DNA of 64,000 nucleotides from Rhodomicrobium sp. R_RK_3 (GCF_002198715.1 NZ_MWLK01000031.1:44700-108699); one strand, 5' to 3'; counted from the stretch's first letter, positions 26,251 through 35,286 are shown. Translations and numbers: made by a program. Notes: a model not told the origin generated them from the letters alone.

Positions 26251-27638
26251 GCGGGGCTCCGCTCGGGTGGCAGGGTGACGGCGACGGCGAAGGCCAGCGA
26301 ACAGACATTCGCCAAGGTGCAGAAGGCGCTCGATTCGGTGATGCCGTTGAGGAGGACATAGGCGAGCATGACCAGCACGGTACGCTCGCCGAGCGCCGCC
26401 GCGCGCAGACCGACCACGAGCATCGACAGGCAGAACAGGACGACGCCGATCCAGCCGGTGGTGAGCAGGAGCTGCAGCACCAGATTATGGGCGTGCGAAA
26501 CCTCGTAGCCGATCAGCCCCTTATGTTGCGGCAGCACGAGGATGGACGAGGCATAGCCATATCCGGTCAGGGAGTGGCCCTCGATGATGATGGGAACGGC
26601 GGCCCAGATCGCGGCGCGGCCGGTCACCGAGGTGATTTCGTCGGCGCTGCCGCTGCGCGAGGCCATTTTCAGGGTTTCGTCGCCGCCCGGCAGGACGATG
26701 AAGGCGGCGATCAGCCCCAGCGAGACCAGCAAGGGGATGAGATAGAGCTTGCGCCATTGGAAGAGGTAGACCGCCGCCCAGAGCACCACGACCATGGCGA
26801 TGGAGGTGCGCGAATTGGTCATGATGAGCGCCGCCCCCTGGATCACGGCGCAGACCGGCACGAAGGCCCAGTGCAAGCGGCGAAATTCGGCGGCGTAGAG
26901 AATGATGAGGATCAAGCCGAAGGCCGCGAGCCGCCCCATCGTGTTGGCGGTGCCGGCGATGCCCGAGAGGCGCCAGCTCACGTAAAGCTGCTCGTTCAGC
27001 CAATAGACGAAGCGGCCGAATTCGGGGACGGCGAAATAGACGATGATGGAGACGGCGCAGAACAGGGTGATGGCGAGCACCATCACGGCGAAGATGTCGC
27101 CGCGCTCGAACTCGGCGAAAAGATAGGCGCAGAACAGCACATAGGCGCAGATCGAGATGGCCGATATCGCGCTGTATTCGGGCATCGGCGAAACCGTCGC
27201 CGTGAACAGGAGCCAGCCGAGAAACAGCACCCAGGGAATGTTGGTCGGCGTCAGGACATGGGCCAGCCAGCGCTGCCAGTGCACGGCGGTCACGAAGACC
27301 ATCAGCGCCCAGGCGCCGATCTTCAGCAGCACCTGAAAATCCACGCCCTTATCGGCCCAGTCCCGCATCCGGAACATCGCATCGAGCATGAAAATCGCCA
27401 GGAACAGGATGGTCAGCACCGCCGGCCTGGAGCCGCGCACCGCGCCCCACAGCAGCAGCCCGGCGGCGGCAACCGCCGGCAGCACGGCGATGCCGATCAA
27501 GGCGTCCGGGGCCAGCAGCACCACCGCGCTGCCTGCCATCGCCGCCGCCGCGATCAGCAGCGCGCCGCTCTGCCGGTCGGCCGGACTCACCGCCCTGGCC
27601 TCCGGCGACGGGCCGCCGGTCGGCCGCCGACTACCCAA
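26247..27638 (-). CDS. O-antigen ligase / polysaccharide polymerase family membrane protein
   Basis: 463 aa with about ten to twelve hydrophobic helices (e.g. IAVLPAVAAAGLLLWG, IPWVLFLGWLLFTATV, AISICAYVLFCAYLF). A large loop contains NSRTS followed by GRAAIWAAVPIIIEGHSLTGYGYAS and the conserved HAHNLVLQLLLTTGWIGV, the signature of the Wzy/WaaL/RfaL (PF04932) family. Probably polymerises or ligates the polysaccharide made with the coupled GT4. The start is uncertain: TTG 27638 is used, with GTG 27590 as the alternative. It is divergent from the GH5 gene. Confidence 0.85.
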   Translation of the reverse strand: MGSRRPTGGPSPEARAVSPADRQSGALLIAAAAMAGSAVVLLAPDALIGIAVLPAVAAAGLLLWGAVRGSRPAVLTILFLAIFMLDAMFRMRDWADKGVDFQVLLKIGAWALMVFVTAVHWQRWLAHVLTPTNIPWVLFLGWLLFTATVSPMPEYSAISAISICAYVLFCAYLFAEFERGDIFAVMVLAITLFCAVSIIVYFAVPEFGRFVYWLNEQLYVSWRLSGIAGTANTMGRLAAFGLILIILYAAEFRRLHWAFVPVCAVIQGAALIMTNSRTSIAMVVVLWAAVYLFQWRKLYLIPLLVSLGLIAAFIVLPGGDETLKMASRSGSADEITSVTGRAAIWAAVPIIIEGHSLTGYGYASSILVLPQHKGLIGYEVSHAHNLVLQLLLTTGWIGVVLFCLSMLVVGLRAAALGERTVLVMLAYVLLNGITESSAFCTLANVCSLAFAVAVTLPPERSPA

Positions 27639-27847
27639 TCTCGCTTATCCGCAACGATCATCGCAAAATACACTCGAACCGCAATCGCCTGGGCCGGCGC
27701 GCAGGGAGCTGTTCCAAACTATCCACCGCCGGCAATTCAAAATTGCTTTTATTCCGAAGCGCAACCTATAGATGTCGGAAGGCGCTGTCATGGCGGGAAA
27801 ACCCGTAATCAACAGATGGCGCGCCGCGCGACGGCGAGGAGATGCGC

Positions 27848-29194
27848 ATGAGGGATGGAAGCCGCCAGCTTTGGCTTTGGGTTGCGCTTTTGGCGGTGCT
27901 CGCGGGCGCGGCGCTGATGATCAAGCGGCCCGCCGCGCCGGTGCGCGACGGCGCGCCCTTCAAGATGGCGCGCGCCATCAATATCGCCCAATGGTTCACC
28001 TGGCCGCGCTACGAAGCCGCCGGCGCCATCGCCTGGCCGCCGTTCAAGGAGACGCCGCGCCCGCCAAGCCTGGCCGAGCTGCAGGATCTGCGCCGCGTCG
28101 GCTTCGACACGGTCCGGCTGCCGGTCGATCCCGCGCCGTTCTTCGTCTTCACCGGTGAGCGCCGCAAAGCCCTGCACGACATCCTATTCGAGGCGATCGG
28201 CCGGATTCGCGCGGCGGGTTTGAATGTTCTTGTGGATATCCATCCGAACAGCTCCCATCCGATCTGGGGCCAGGATTCAGTCGCCGCCGGCTTCGATACG
28301 CCGGCCTTTCTGGGCCTTGCCGCTTTCGCGGAGGATTTTGCCCGGCGCGTGCCGCCCGCCGACCGGCAATCGGTGGCGCTGGAGCTGGTCAACGAGCCCA
28401 AGGTCAAATGCAAAGGCGCCGATCAGGCGCTTTGGCAGCACATGGTCAAGACGCTGGTGCGGCGGGTTCGGGCGGTGAATTCCGGGCTGGCGCTGGTGGT
28501 CAGCGGGGCCTGCGGGTCATCGCCGGACGGGCTGATCGCGCTCGACCCGCTGCCCTTCCACGATCCGGCGATCTTTTACACCTTCCATTTCTACGAGCCT
28601 TTCGCCTTCAGCCACCAGGGCGCGCAATTCATCCGCTGGCCGGAAAAATATCTCGACGGCGTGCCCTGGCCGGCCGGCGCCCGACCGATTTCGGAGCCCA
28701 TGGCGCTGCTCGAGGCGCGGCTCGCCTCGATCGACAAGCTGGTCGGCATCGAGCGCTCCCAGGCCGAGAGCGGCGCGGCGCATAATTTGAAGCGCTTCTA
28801 TCAGAGCGGCGCCGGCCGCGGCACCATCCGCGCCCGATTCGCCGAAATCGGCGCCTGGGCAAAGACGCACGGCATCGATCCGAAAACCATTCTGATCGGC
28901 GAGTTCGGCGTGGTGCGGCGGCTGCCGGGCGTGCCGGGCGCCTTCTGCGCCGACCGCATGCGCTGGCTGCGCGATGTGCGCGAGCTGGCGGAGGCGGAAG
29001 GCTTTGCCTGGGCCTATTTCAACTATGACGGGCCGTTCGCGCTGGTCAATGCCGGGGATGACCGGCGGCTCGATCCCGATGTGCTGGAAAGCCTCGGCCT
29101 CAACGCCGAATGTCCCCAGGCGCAGGCCGACCCGGCGGCCTGCCTGCAAGCCTGCGACGGCAATACAGGGCTCGATCTCGTCCGCTCGAATTGA
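27848..29194 (+). CDS. Glycoside hydrolase family 5 (cellulase-like), membrane-anchored or exported
   Basis: 448 aa. N-terminal hydrophobic helix (LWLWVALLAVLAGAALMI) acts as signal or anchor. The GH5 barrel has the acid/base Glu183 in LELVNEP, His247/Tyr249 in TFHFYEP, and nucleophile Glu352 in ILIGEFGVVR. Also RRVGFDTVRLPVD and VLVDIHP. It should cleave beta-linked glucan or mannan, probably trimming the polymer made by the divergent GT4/Wzy-like genes. The start ATG 27848 is chosen because GAGGAG ends 6 nt upstream; ATG 27842 would abut it. Confidence 0.87.
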   Translation: MRDGSRQLWLWVALLAVLAGAALMIKRPAAPVRDGAPFKMARAINIAQWFTWPRYEAAGAIAWPPFKETPRPPSLAELQDLRRVGFDTVRLPVDPAPFFVFTGERRKALHDILFEAIGRIRAAGLNVLVDIHPNSSHPIWGQDSVAAGFDTPAFLGLAAFAEDFARRVPPADRQSVALELVNEPKVKCKGADQALWQHMVKTLVRRVRAVNSGLALVVSGACGSSPDGLIALDPLPFHDPAIFYTFHFYEPFAFSHQGAQFIRWPEKYLDGVPWPAGARPISEPMALLEARLASIDKLVGIERSQAESGAAHNLKRFYQSGAGRGTIRARFAEIGAWAKTHGIDPKTILIGEFGVVRRLPGVPGAFCADRMRWLRDVRELAEAEGFAWAYFNYDGPFALVNAGDDRRLDPDVLESLGLNAECPQAQADPAACLQACDGNTGLDLVRSN

Positions 29195-29700
29195 CGGAGC
29201 AGGCGCCGCAAGCGTGATCGTCAATCCACAACTCAACTAAAAATTGCATGAAAGCTTTAATTGCAATTGACGGTCGCAGACGGACGGATTATTTCGAATC
29301 TCGACGGCAGGTCCTCGCGCGCCGCGGCCGAGGCGGCGAAGCTCGGTGAACCGCGGGACCGTACGCGGCGAAGTTCTGGTTATACTGCTTTGTTTTCTTG
29401 AGATTATTTTCAGTTCAATAGGTTTCCGACATGAACAGACGCATTGAACATTCGCATTTTGGGGCGCATCAGCGCCTTTGCCCAATAGCGCCCCGCGCAA
29501 GATCGCCCGGTGGCAGCATTCCCCCATGGCCGGCCGCCTGAAAGCCAGACATTCGAAGTTCTTCCGCCTTGCAGAGGCGAAGACGCGGGAGTGCGCCGAT
29601 GGGCGGATCCGATCCCAAGGCGCGACTCCCGAAACGGGCCCATGAAGCCCACCGCAGTGCATTGTCTTTAGTGAGATTAAATAAAAACAAGGAGACTATA
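29195..29700 (+). promoter_or_regulatory. 506-bp leader/promoter region of the amyloid gene
   Basis: No convincing gene. Contains an AT-rich block at 29236-29270 with AATTGCA at 29242 and 29259, the latter part of the palindrome AATTGCAATT (29259-29268). A 7-bp inverted repeat GGGGCGC (29461-29467)/GCGCCCC (29488-29494) follows. The last 30 nt are A-rich and end in AAGGAG before the start codon. Long intergenic control regions are usual for curli-type genes. Confidence 0.5.
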
Positions 29701-30504
29701 ATGAAGAGGTCTTTCCTCACCGCATCGGCGATTGTCTTCGGGATGGCCGTGCCCGCACTTGCCGACAGCAACGTGTCCACGATCGATCAGATCGGCTCGC
29801 TCCTGAGCGCCACGGTCGAACAGACCGGCAATGGCACGACCAATGCCTCCGACGTCGATCAGACCGGCTCGGGGCACACCACGCTCGTCGATCAGCGCGG
29901 TGACAACACCACGAGTGCCTCGATCGTCAACCAGACGGGCGCCGGACAAACCGCCAATGTCTTCCAGAAAGGCACTGACGTGTCCAACGCCTCGACGGTC
30001 CTGCAGGCCGGCACCAATGCCACCGCCAATATCGATCAGCAGGGCGAGGGGACGACGAATTACTCGTATGTCCAGCAATTCACGCCCGGCGATTCCAATG
30101 AGGCAACGGTGACCCAGACCGGTCTGGACAACGAAAACTCCTCGACGCTGCTGCAGTTCGGCAGCAATGAAACCGCCACCATCACCCAGGAAGGCGAGGA
30201 TAACATCAACCACTCCGTCCTGACCCAGGCCGGCCACGACAACAACGCCGTCATCCATCAGCATGGCGACGGCAATCTCAACCTCTCGACCGTCCAGATC
30301 CAGGCGGGCACGTTCAACGATATCGACGTCGACCAGCATGGTACGGACAATATCGTGAACTCCTCCTTCGTCTCGACCTACTCGCACAACAGCACGGTCG
30401 ATGTCGCCCAGTACGGCACGGGCAACAGCAACACCTCCGTGGTCAATGTCGGCATTGCCCCCAATGTCGCGATCAACAGCAGCGCGACCGTGACCCAGCA
30501 TTAA
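29701..30504 (+). CDS. Curlin-repeat functional amyloid-like secreted protein
   Basis: 267 aa. Signal peptide MKRSFLTASAIVFGMAVPALA, then the whole mature chain is built from short strands V/I-x-Q-x-G separated by Asn/Thr/Ser-rich turns. Examples: VDQTGSG, VDQRGDN, VNQTGAG, VFQKG, IDQQGEG, VTQTGLDN, ITQEGEDN, LTQAGHDN. Strand spacing alternates about 11 and 13 residues, i.e. a 24-residue two-strand repeat. This is the Gln/Asn/Gly ladder of curlin repeats (CsgA/CsgB), which stack as a cross-beta fibre. No csgE/F/G export genes or nucleator are in the window. AAGGAG lies 6 nt before ATG 29701. A hairpin follows the stop (30520-30547). Confidence 0.82.
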   Translation: MKRSFLTASAIVFGMAVPALADSNVSTIDQIGSLLSATVEQTGNGTTNASDVDQTGSGHTTLVDQRGDNTTSASIVNQTGAGQTANVFQKGTDVSNASTVLQAGTNATANIDQQGEGTTNYSYVQQFTPGDSNEATVTQTGLDNENSSTLLQFGSNETATITQEGEDNINHSVLTQAGHDNNAVIHQHGDGNLNLSTVQIQAGTFNDIDVDQHGTDNIVNSSFVSTYSHNSTVDVAQYGTGNSNTSVVNVGIAPNVAINSSATVTQH

Positions 30505-30519
30505 GCTGTCACGTCCCAG

Positions 30520-30547
30520 CAACGGCCAGCCTTCGGGCCGGCCGTTG
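30520..30547. terminator. UUCG-capped hairpin between convergent genes
   Basis: CAACGGCCAGCC / GGCCGGCCGTTG, 11 of 12 pairs, closed by TTCG. It lies 15 nt after the amyloid stop and 15 nt before the stop of the convergent TPP enzyme. There is no T-run, so it may be a transcript-end stabiliser rather than a classical terminator. Confidence 0.55.
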
Positions 30548-30561
30548 CGCCTGACTGTCCG

Positions 30562-32229
30562 CTAAGAAGCCCGGCCCAGTTCGTCGAGGATTTTCGCCGG
30601 GGAGATTGCTTGCGGATCGAGGAAGCAATGCAGGATGGCGGGCTGGCCCGACGCCAGCGCCCGCTCGAAGGCCGGCGCGAATTCCTCTGTCCGCTCGACC
30701 CGCTCGCCGTGGCCGCCGAAGGCGCGGGCATAGGCGGCAAAATCCGGGTTCTTCAGCGGCGTCGCCGTGACGCGGCCGGGATAATGCGTCTCCTGGTGCA
30801 TCCGGATCGTGCCGTACATGCCATTGTCGATCACGACGACGATGACGGGGATGCCATATTGCACGGCGGTGGCGAATTCCTGCCCGTTCATCAGGAAGCA
30901 GCCATCCCCGGCGAAGGCGACCACGATGCGGCCGGGATGCTGGCGCTTGGCCAAAATCGCGGAGGGCACGCCATAGCCCATCGAGCCGCAATGGGGCGCG
31001 AGCTGCGTGCCGAATTGCCGGAAACGATAATAGCGGTGCAGCCAGCCGGCATAATTGCCCGCGCCGTTGCAGATGATGGCGTCCGGCGGCAGGCGGCCGC
31101 GCAGCCAGGCCACCGCCTCGCCATATTGGAACGCGCCCGGGATCGGTTTCGGAACTTCCGACCAAGCGATGTAGCTCGCGCGCAGTGCCTCGGTGTCGCT
31201 GCCGGCGCGAGGCGCGGGGGCGCCGCCGGCGAGGTCGAGCGCGGCGCAGAAGGCCGATGGCGTCGCCTGGATCGCCAGCGCGGGCTGATAGACGCGGCCG
31301 AGCTCCTCGGCGCCGGGATGCACATGCACAAGCTTTTGCCGGGGCACCGGCACGTCCAGCAGCGTATAGGAAGAGGACGGCATTTCCGACAGCCGCCCGC
31401 CCAGCAGCAGCACCAGATCGGCGGCTTTGATCCGCGCGGACAGCACAGGATTCGGCCCGATGCCCACATCGCCGACGAAATTGGCGTGATCGGCGGGAAA
31501 GCGGTCCGTGCGGCGGAACGACGTGCCGACCGGCAGATCATGGCGTTCGGCGAAGCGCGCGAAGGCGGCGCAGGCCCCGGCGGTCCAGCCGGAGCCGCCG
31601 AGAATGGCAATGGGGCGCTCCGCCGCCGCCAGCATCGCGCCGAATCGCACCAGCGCGTCCGGCGACGGCCAGATTTCGGCTGGCTCGACGCGCGGCGCGT
31701 CGGCGACGGCGGCGGTCTGGGTCAGCATGTCTTCCGGCAGCGCGACGACCACCGGCCCCGGCCGTCCCTGCATGGCGACGCGGAAGGCCCGCGCGACGAA
31801 CTCGGGCAGGCGGGCGGGATCGTCGACCTCCACCACCCATTTGGCGATCGAGCCGAAGACGGCGCGGAAATCGATCTCCTGGAACGCCTCACGGTCGCGC
31901 ATGTCGCGGCCGACCTGCCCGGCGAACAGGATCATCGGCGTCGAATCCTGCGCCGCGATATGCAGGCCCGGCATGGCGTTGCTCGCCCCCGGACCGCGCG
32001 TCACGAAGCAGATGCCCGGCCGCCCGGTCAGCTTGCCATAGGCCTCGGCCATGATCGCCGCGCCGCCTTCCTGGCGGCAGACCATGACGTCGATCGGCGC
32101 GTCATGCAGCGCGTCGAGCGCGGCGAGATAGCTTTCGCCGGGCACGCAGGCAAGCCGCTCCACGCCTTGCGCGACAAGCTGGTCGATCAGGATTTGGCCG
32201 CCGGTGCGCGTGGCTGGCGTCGCGTTCAT
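30562..32229 (-). CDS. Thiamine pyrophosphate-dependent enzyme, acetolactate synthase-like
   Basis: 555 aa with the three-domain TPP fold. The Pyr domain carries the catalytic Glu54 (CRQEGGAAIMAEAYGKLTG); GPGASNAMPGLHIA and VALPEDML follow; a central domain comes next; the PP domain has GDG at 441-443 (AFAGDGCFLMNGQEFATAVQYG), the start of the TPP/Mg motif ending at Asn. It resembles acetolactate synthase large-subunit-like proteins of unassigned substrate. No small regulatory subunit is adjacent, arguing against a true IlvB. AAGGAG is 6 nt before ATG 32229. Same strand and 121 bp downstream of a class III CoA-transferase gene. Confidence 0.87.
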   Translation of the reverse strand: MNATPATRTGGQILIDQLVAQGVERLACVPGESYLAALDALHDAPIDVMVCRQEGGAAIMAEAYGKLTGRPGICFVTRGPGASNAMPGLHIAAQDSTPMILFAGQVGRDMRDREAFQEIDFRAVFGSIAKWVVEVDDPARLPEFVARAFRVAMQGRPGPVVVALPEDMLTQTAAVADAPRVEPAEIWPSPDALVRFGAMLAAAERPIAILGGSGWTAGACAAFARFAERHDLPVGTSFRRTDRFPADHANFVGDVGIGPNPVLSARIKAADLVLLLGGRLSEMPSSSYTLLDVPVPRQKLVHVHPGAEELGRVYQPALAIQATPSAFCAALDLAGGAPAPRAGSDTEALRASYIAWSEVPKPIPGAFQYGEAVAWLRGRLPPDAIICNGAGNYAGWLHRYYRFRQFGTQLAPHCGSMGYGVPSAILAKRQHPGRIVVAFAGDGCFLMNGQEFATAVQYGIPVIVVVIDNGMYGTIRMHQETHYPGRVTATPLKNPDFAAYARAFGGHGERVERTEEFAPAFERALASGQPAILHCFLDPQAISPAKILDELGRAS

Positions 32230-32350
32230 GCACTACTCCTTGCGGCTGGAGCGGGATAAGGAAGATGGGCTCCGGGTTTACGCCCGTCAGCCCGCTCTGA
32301 CTGTAAGAGGGAGATCATCATCCATGAAGTCAGATCGGGCCAATCCAAAA

Positions 32351-33526
32351 TCATCGTGATCCGGCGGTGCGTTTCAATTCGGCAAGGATAGCGGCGCTAT
32401 CGGCTCCGAGGCGGGGGCTGGCCGTGGGAGCCATCATCCGCTCGCCATCGATGACGATCGGGCTGGCGACGGTCGGAACCACGCCGCCACCCGCTTCCAG
32501 GTCCCGCCGCATGCCCCGCGCGGCGACTTGGGCGTCGGCGAAGACCTCGGCGACATCGTTGATCGGCCCGCCGGGAATGCCGCTTCGCTCCAGATGGGCC
32601 AGCAATGCGTCGCGCGAAAAGCGCGCCGTCAATTCGGCAAGACGGGCGCAAAGCGCTTCCCGCCCGCGCACGCGGCCTTCATTGGTCCGATAATCGGGGT
32701 TTTCGCGAAGATCGTCAGCGCCGAGCACGCCGCAAAGCCGGGCGAATTGCGCGTCGTTCCCCACGGCGATGATGAGATGGCCGTCGGCGGCGGGAAACAC
32801 CTGGTAGGGCACGATATTGGGATGCGCATTGCCCATGCGCGCGGGCGGCGTGCCCGACACCAGGTAGTTCATCGCCTGATTGGCCAGCACGGCGACCTGG
32901 CAATCGAGCAGCGCCATGTCGATATGGGCGCCCTCGCCGGTCGCGGCGCGCCGGTGCAGCGCGGCGAGAATGGCGTTCGAGGCGTAGATACCGGTGATGA
33001 TGTCGGTCAGCGCGACGCCGATCTTGACCGGCTCGCCATCGGCATGGCCGGTCAGGCTCATGATGCCGCCCATACCCTGGATCAGGAAATCATAGCCCGC
33101 GCGCGGCGCGTAAGGCCCGGTCTGGCCGAAACCGGTGATCGAGCAGTAGATGAGGCGGGGATTGACGGCTTTCAGGCTGGCATAGTCGAGGCCGTATTTG
33201 GCGAGGCCGCCGACCTTAAAATTCTCGATCAGCACGTCGGAGCGCGCGGCGAGCGCGCGGATGGCGCCCTGCCCCGCCTCGCTCTCCAGATCCAGCGCGA
33301 CCGAGCGCTTGCCCCGGTTGGTGGCGTGGAAATAGGCCGAGGACAGGTCCTCGCCTTCGGCGCCCGTCACGAAAGGCGGGCCCCAGCCGCGCGTGTCGTC
33401 GCCGGAGCCGGGGCGCTCGACCTTGATGATTTCGGCGCCCAGATCGGCAAGGAGCTGCCCCGCCCACGGTCCCGCCAAGATGCGGGCGAGTTCGAGAACG
33501 CGCAGCCCTTCGAGAGGTTTTGGCAT
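32351..33526 (-). CDS. Class III CoA-transferase (CaiB/BaiF family)
   Basis: 391 aa. PLEGLRVLELARILAGPWAGQLLADLGAEIIKVERPG is the family N-terminus. Asp175 in VALTDIITGIYA aligns with the catalytic aspartate that forms the acyl-CoA intermediate. AHIDMALLDCQVA and GNAHPNIVPYQVF follow. Moves CoA between carboxylic acids; the donor/acceptor pair (formyl, succinyl, carnitine, glutaryl) cannot be read. Start at ATG 33526 rather than TTG 33547, because the conserved PLxGxRVL then begins at residue 4. Confidence 0.9.
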   Translation of the reverse strand: MPKPLEGLRVLELARILAGPWAGQLLADLGAEIIKVERPGSGDDTRGWGPPFVTGAEGEDLSSAYFHATNRGKRSVALDLESEAGQGAIRALAARSDVLIENFKVGGLAKYGLDYASLKAVNPRLIYCSITGFGQTGPYAPRAGYDFLIQGMGGIMSLTGHADGEPVKIGVALTDIITGIYASNAILAALHRRAATGEGAHIDMALLDCQVAVLANQAMNYLVSGTPPARMGNAHPNIVPYQVFPAADGHLIIAVGNDAQFARLCGVLGADDLRENPDYRTNEGRVRGREALCARLAELTARFSRDALLAHLERSGIPGGPINDVAEVFADAQVAARGMRRDLEAGGGVVPTVASPIVIDGERMMAPTASPRLGADSAAILAELKRTAGSR

Positions 33527-33650
33527 GAGAGCACTTGGCTGTTGCAACGGAGGTTATCTTCGCCTCCGCAACATTGAGCGGGTGCGGGCGCCGGTGTCAA
33601 TGGCGCCGGCGGCAGGGGAAATGGCGGTGGATGGATTTGGCGCCGGCGTC

Positions 33651-34127
33651 TCAGAATGGCAGCCGGGCGTTCTCCTTCACCTCCTTCATCACGAAGAAGG
33701 TCCGGGTCTGCCGCACGCCCGGAAGCGCGATCAGCTTAGCCCCGTGCAGCTTGTTGAAATCCGCCATGTCGCGGACGCGGATCTTCAGCAGATAGTCGAA
33801 ATCGCCGGCGACCAGATTGCAGTCGAGCACGTCCTTCAACTCGAGCACGGCGGCCTCGAACGCGGCAAAACTCTCCGGCGTCGAGCGGTCGAGGACGACG
33901 CCGACCATCACCAGCGCGCCGAGGCCAACCGCCGCGGGCGCGATCTGCGCGCGCACGCCCGTGATGTAGCCCTCATCGAACAGCCGCTGCGTACGCCTGT
34001 GGCAGGTCGCGGCGCTGACATTGACGCGCGCTGCGAGCTCCGCATTGGTCAGCCGCCCGTCGCCCTGCAGGGCGCGCAATATCTTGATGTCGATGCGGTC
34101 CAAAGCGGGTGTGAAAGATTCTTCCAT
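33651..34127 (-). CDS. acdR: Lrp/AsnC family regulator, AcdR-like
   Basis: 158 aa. N-terminal winged HTH: ALDRIDIKILRALQGDGRLTNAELAARVNVSAATCHRRTQRLFDEGYI; C-terminal RAM/ligand domain with DVLDCNLVAGDFDYLLKIRVRDMADFNKL. It is divergent from acdS with 139 bp between start codons. Position and family match AcdR, the Lrp-type activator of ACC deaminase genes. Start ATG 34127 gives the usual short pre-HTH segment; the frame is open to 34220. Confidence 0.85.
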   Translation of the reverse strand: MEESFTPALDRIDIKILRALQGDGRLTNAELAARVNVSAATCHRRTQRLFDEGYITGVRAQIAPAAVGLGALVMVGVVLDRSTPESFAAFEAAVLELKDVLDCNLVAGDFDYLLKIRVRDMADFNKLHGAKLIALPGVRQTRTFFVMKEVKENARLPF

Positions 34128-34222
34128 TTTACCGCCATCGGGTGAAACCAAGCCGAAAAACATATAGCACCGATGAGAGCAGAGCGACAGAAGCGAAGGA
34201 ATTTCGAGAGCACCTCTCACAG

Positions 34223-34237
34223 AAAATCGACTATTTT
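34223..34237. promoter_or_regulatory. Candidate Lrp-type site in the acdR-acdS gap
   Basis: AAAAT-N5-ATTTT, 15 bp, ending 29 bp before the acdS start. Length and AT-rich dyad resemble Lrp/AsnC binding sites. Short and common in AT-rich DNA, so only suggestive. Confidence 0.4.
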
Positions 34238-34266
34238 TGTGCTCATGAACCTCACGGAAGCCCCCT

Positions 34267-35286
34267 ATGTCCCTTCTTGAAAAATTCGAGCGCTACCCAC
34301 TCACTTTCGGTCCCACGCCCATCGAGCCGCTGCCGAGGCTGTCGCAGGCGCTGGGCGGCAAGCTGCGGATCTACGCCAAGCGCGACGACTGCAATTCGGG
34401 CCTCGCCATGGGCGGCAACAAGCTGAGGAAGCTGGAATATATCGTGCCGGACGCGATCGCCTCGGGCGCCGACACGCTGGTGTCGATCGGCGGCGTGCAA
34501 TCGAATCACACGCGCATGGTCGCGGCGACGGCCGCCAAACTCGGCATGAAATGCGTCCTGGTACAGGAGAATTGGGTGCCGCATCACGACGCGGTCTATG
34601 ACCGTGTCGGCAATATCTTGATGACGCGCCTGATGGGCGCGGACAGCCGGCTGGTCGGCGATGGCTTCGATATCGGCATCCGCAAGAGCTGGATGGACGC
34701 CATCCGGTCGGTCGAGGAGGCGGGCGGCAAGCCCTATCCGATCCCGGCCGGCGCTTCGGTGCACAAATTCGGAGCGCTCGGCTATGTCGGTTTCGCGGAA
34801 GAGGTGGCGGTGCAGGAAGCCGAGCTTGGCTTCGCCTTCGACTATATCATCGTCTGCGTCGTCACCGGCTCGACCCAGGCCGGCATGATCGTGGGCTTCG
34901 CGGCGCAGGACCGGGCCGAGCGCGTCATCGGCATCGACGCGTCCGGAACGCCGGAGCGGACCCGCGCTCAGGTGCGCCAGATCGTCGACGGCACGGCGGA
35001 GCTTGTCGGACTGGGTCGGGCAATACGCGAGGACGAGATCGTCATCCTGCCCGACTACGCCTATCCCGCCTATGGCGTGCCATCGGACGAAACCAACGCG
35101 GCGATCCGGCTCGCCGCCCGCACCGAGGGGATGATCACCGACCCCGTCTACGAGGGCAAGTCCATGCAAGGCATGATCGACCTGATCGGCAAGGGCTTCT
35201 TCCCTGACGGCGCCACCATCCTCTACGCCCATCTCGGCGGCGTGCCCGCCATCAACGGCTACTCTTCCTACTACAAGGACGGCTGA
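34267..35286 (+). CDS. acdS: 1-aminocyclopropane-1-carboxylate deaminase
   Basis: 339 aa PLP enzyme. PLP lysine Lys52 in [24 protein letters not shown]; Tyr295 and Glu296 in [11 protein letters not shown]; Leu323 in YAHLGG. Glu and Leu at these places (E295/L322 in Pseudomonas AcdS) separate true ACC deaminases from D-cysteine desulfhydrases, so the call is firm. Converts the ethylene precursor ACC to ammonia and 2-oxobutyrate, lowering plant ethylene and feeding the bacterium nitrogen. Cytosolic. GGAAG lies 6 nt before ATG 34267. Divergent from acdR, its probable regulator. Confidence 0.96.
   Translation: MSLLEKFERYPLTFGPTPIEPLPRLSQALGGKLRIYAKRDDCNSGLAMGGNKLRKLEYIVPDAIASGADTLVSIGGVQSNHTRMVAATAAKLGMKCVLVQENWVPHHDAVYDRVGNILMTRLMGADSRLVGDGFDIGIRKSWMDAIRSVEEAGGKPYPIPAGASVHKFGALGYVGFAEEVAVQEAELGFAFDYIIVCVVTGSTQAGMIVGFAAQDRAERVIGIDASGTPERTRAQVRQIVDGTAELVGLGRAIREDEIVILPDYAYPAYGVPSDETNAAIRLAARTEGMITDPVYEGKSMQGMIDLIGKGFFPDGATILYAHLGGVPAINGYSSYYKDG

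Noticed and set aside
29701-30504. CRISPR-like repetition
   Set aside because: The repetition is at protein level (24-residue amyloid repeats) inside one open frame, with variable DNA and no identical spacer-separated repeats.
30562-33526. Oxalate catabolism pair (oxalyl-CoA decarboxylase and formyl-CoA transferase)
   Set aside because: The CoA-transferase fits the family, but the TPP enzyme has acetolactate-synthase-like sequence (CRQEGGAAIM, GPGASNAMPG) and not the oxalyl-CoA decarboxylase pattern.
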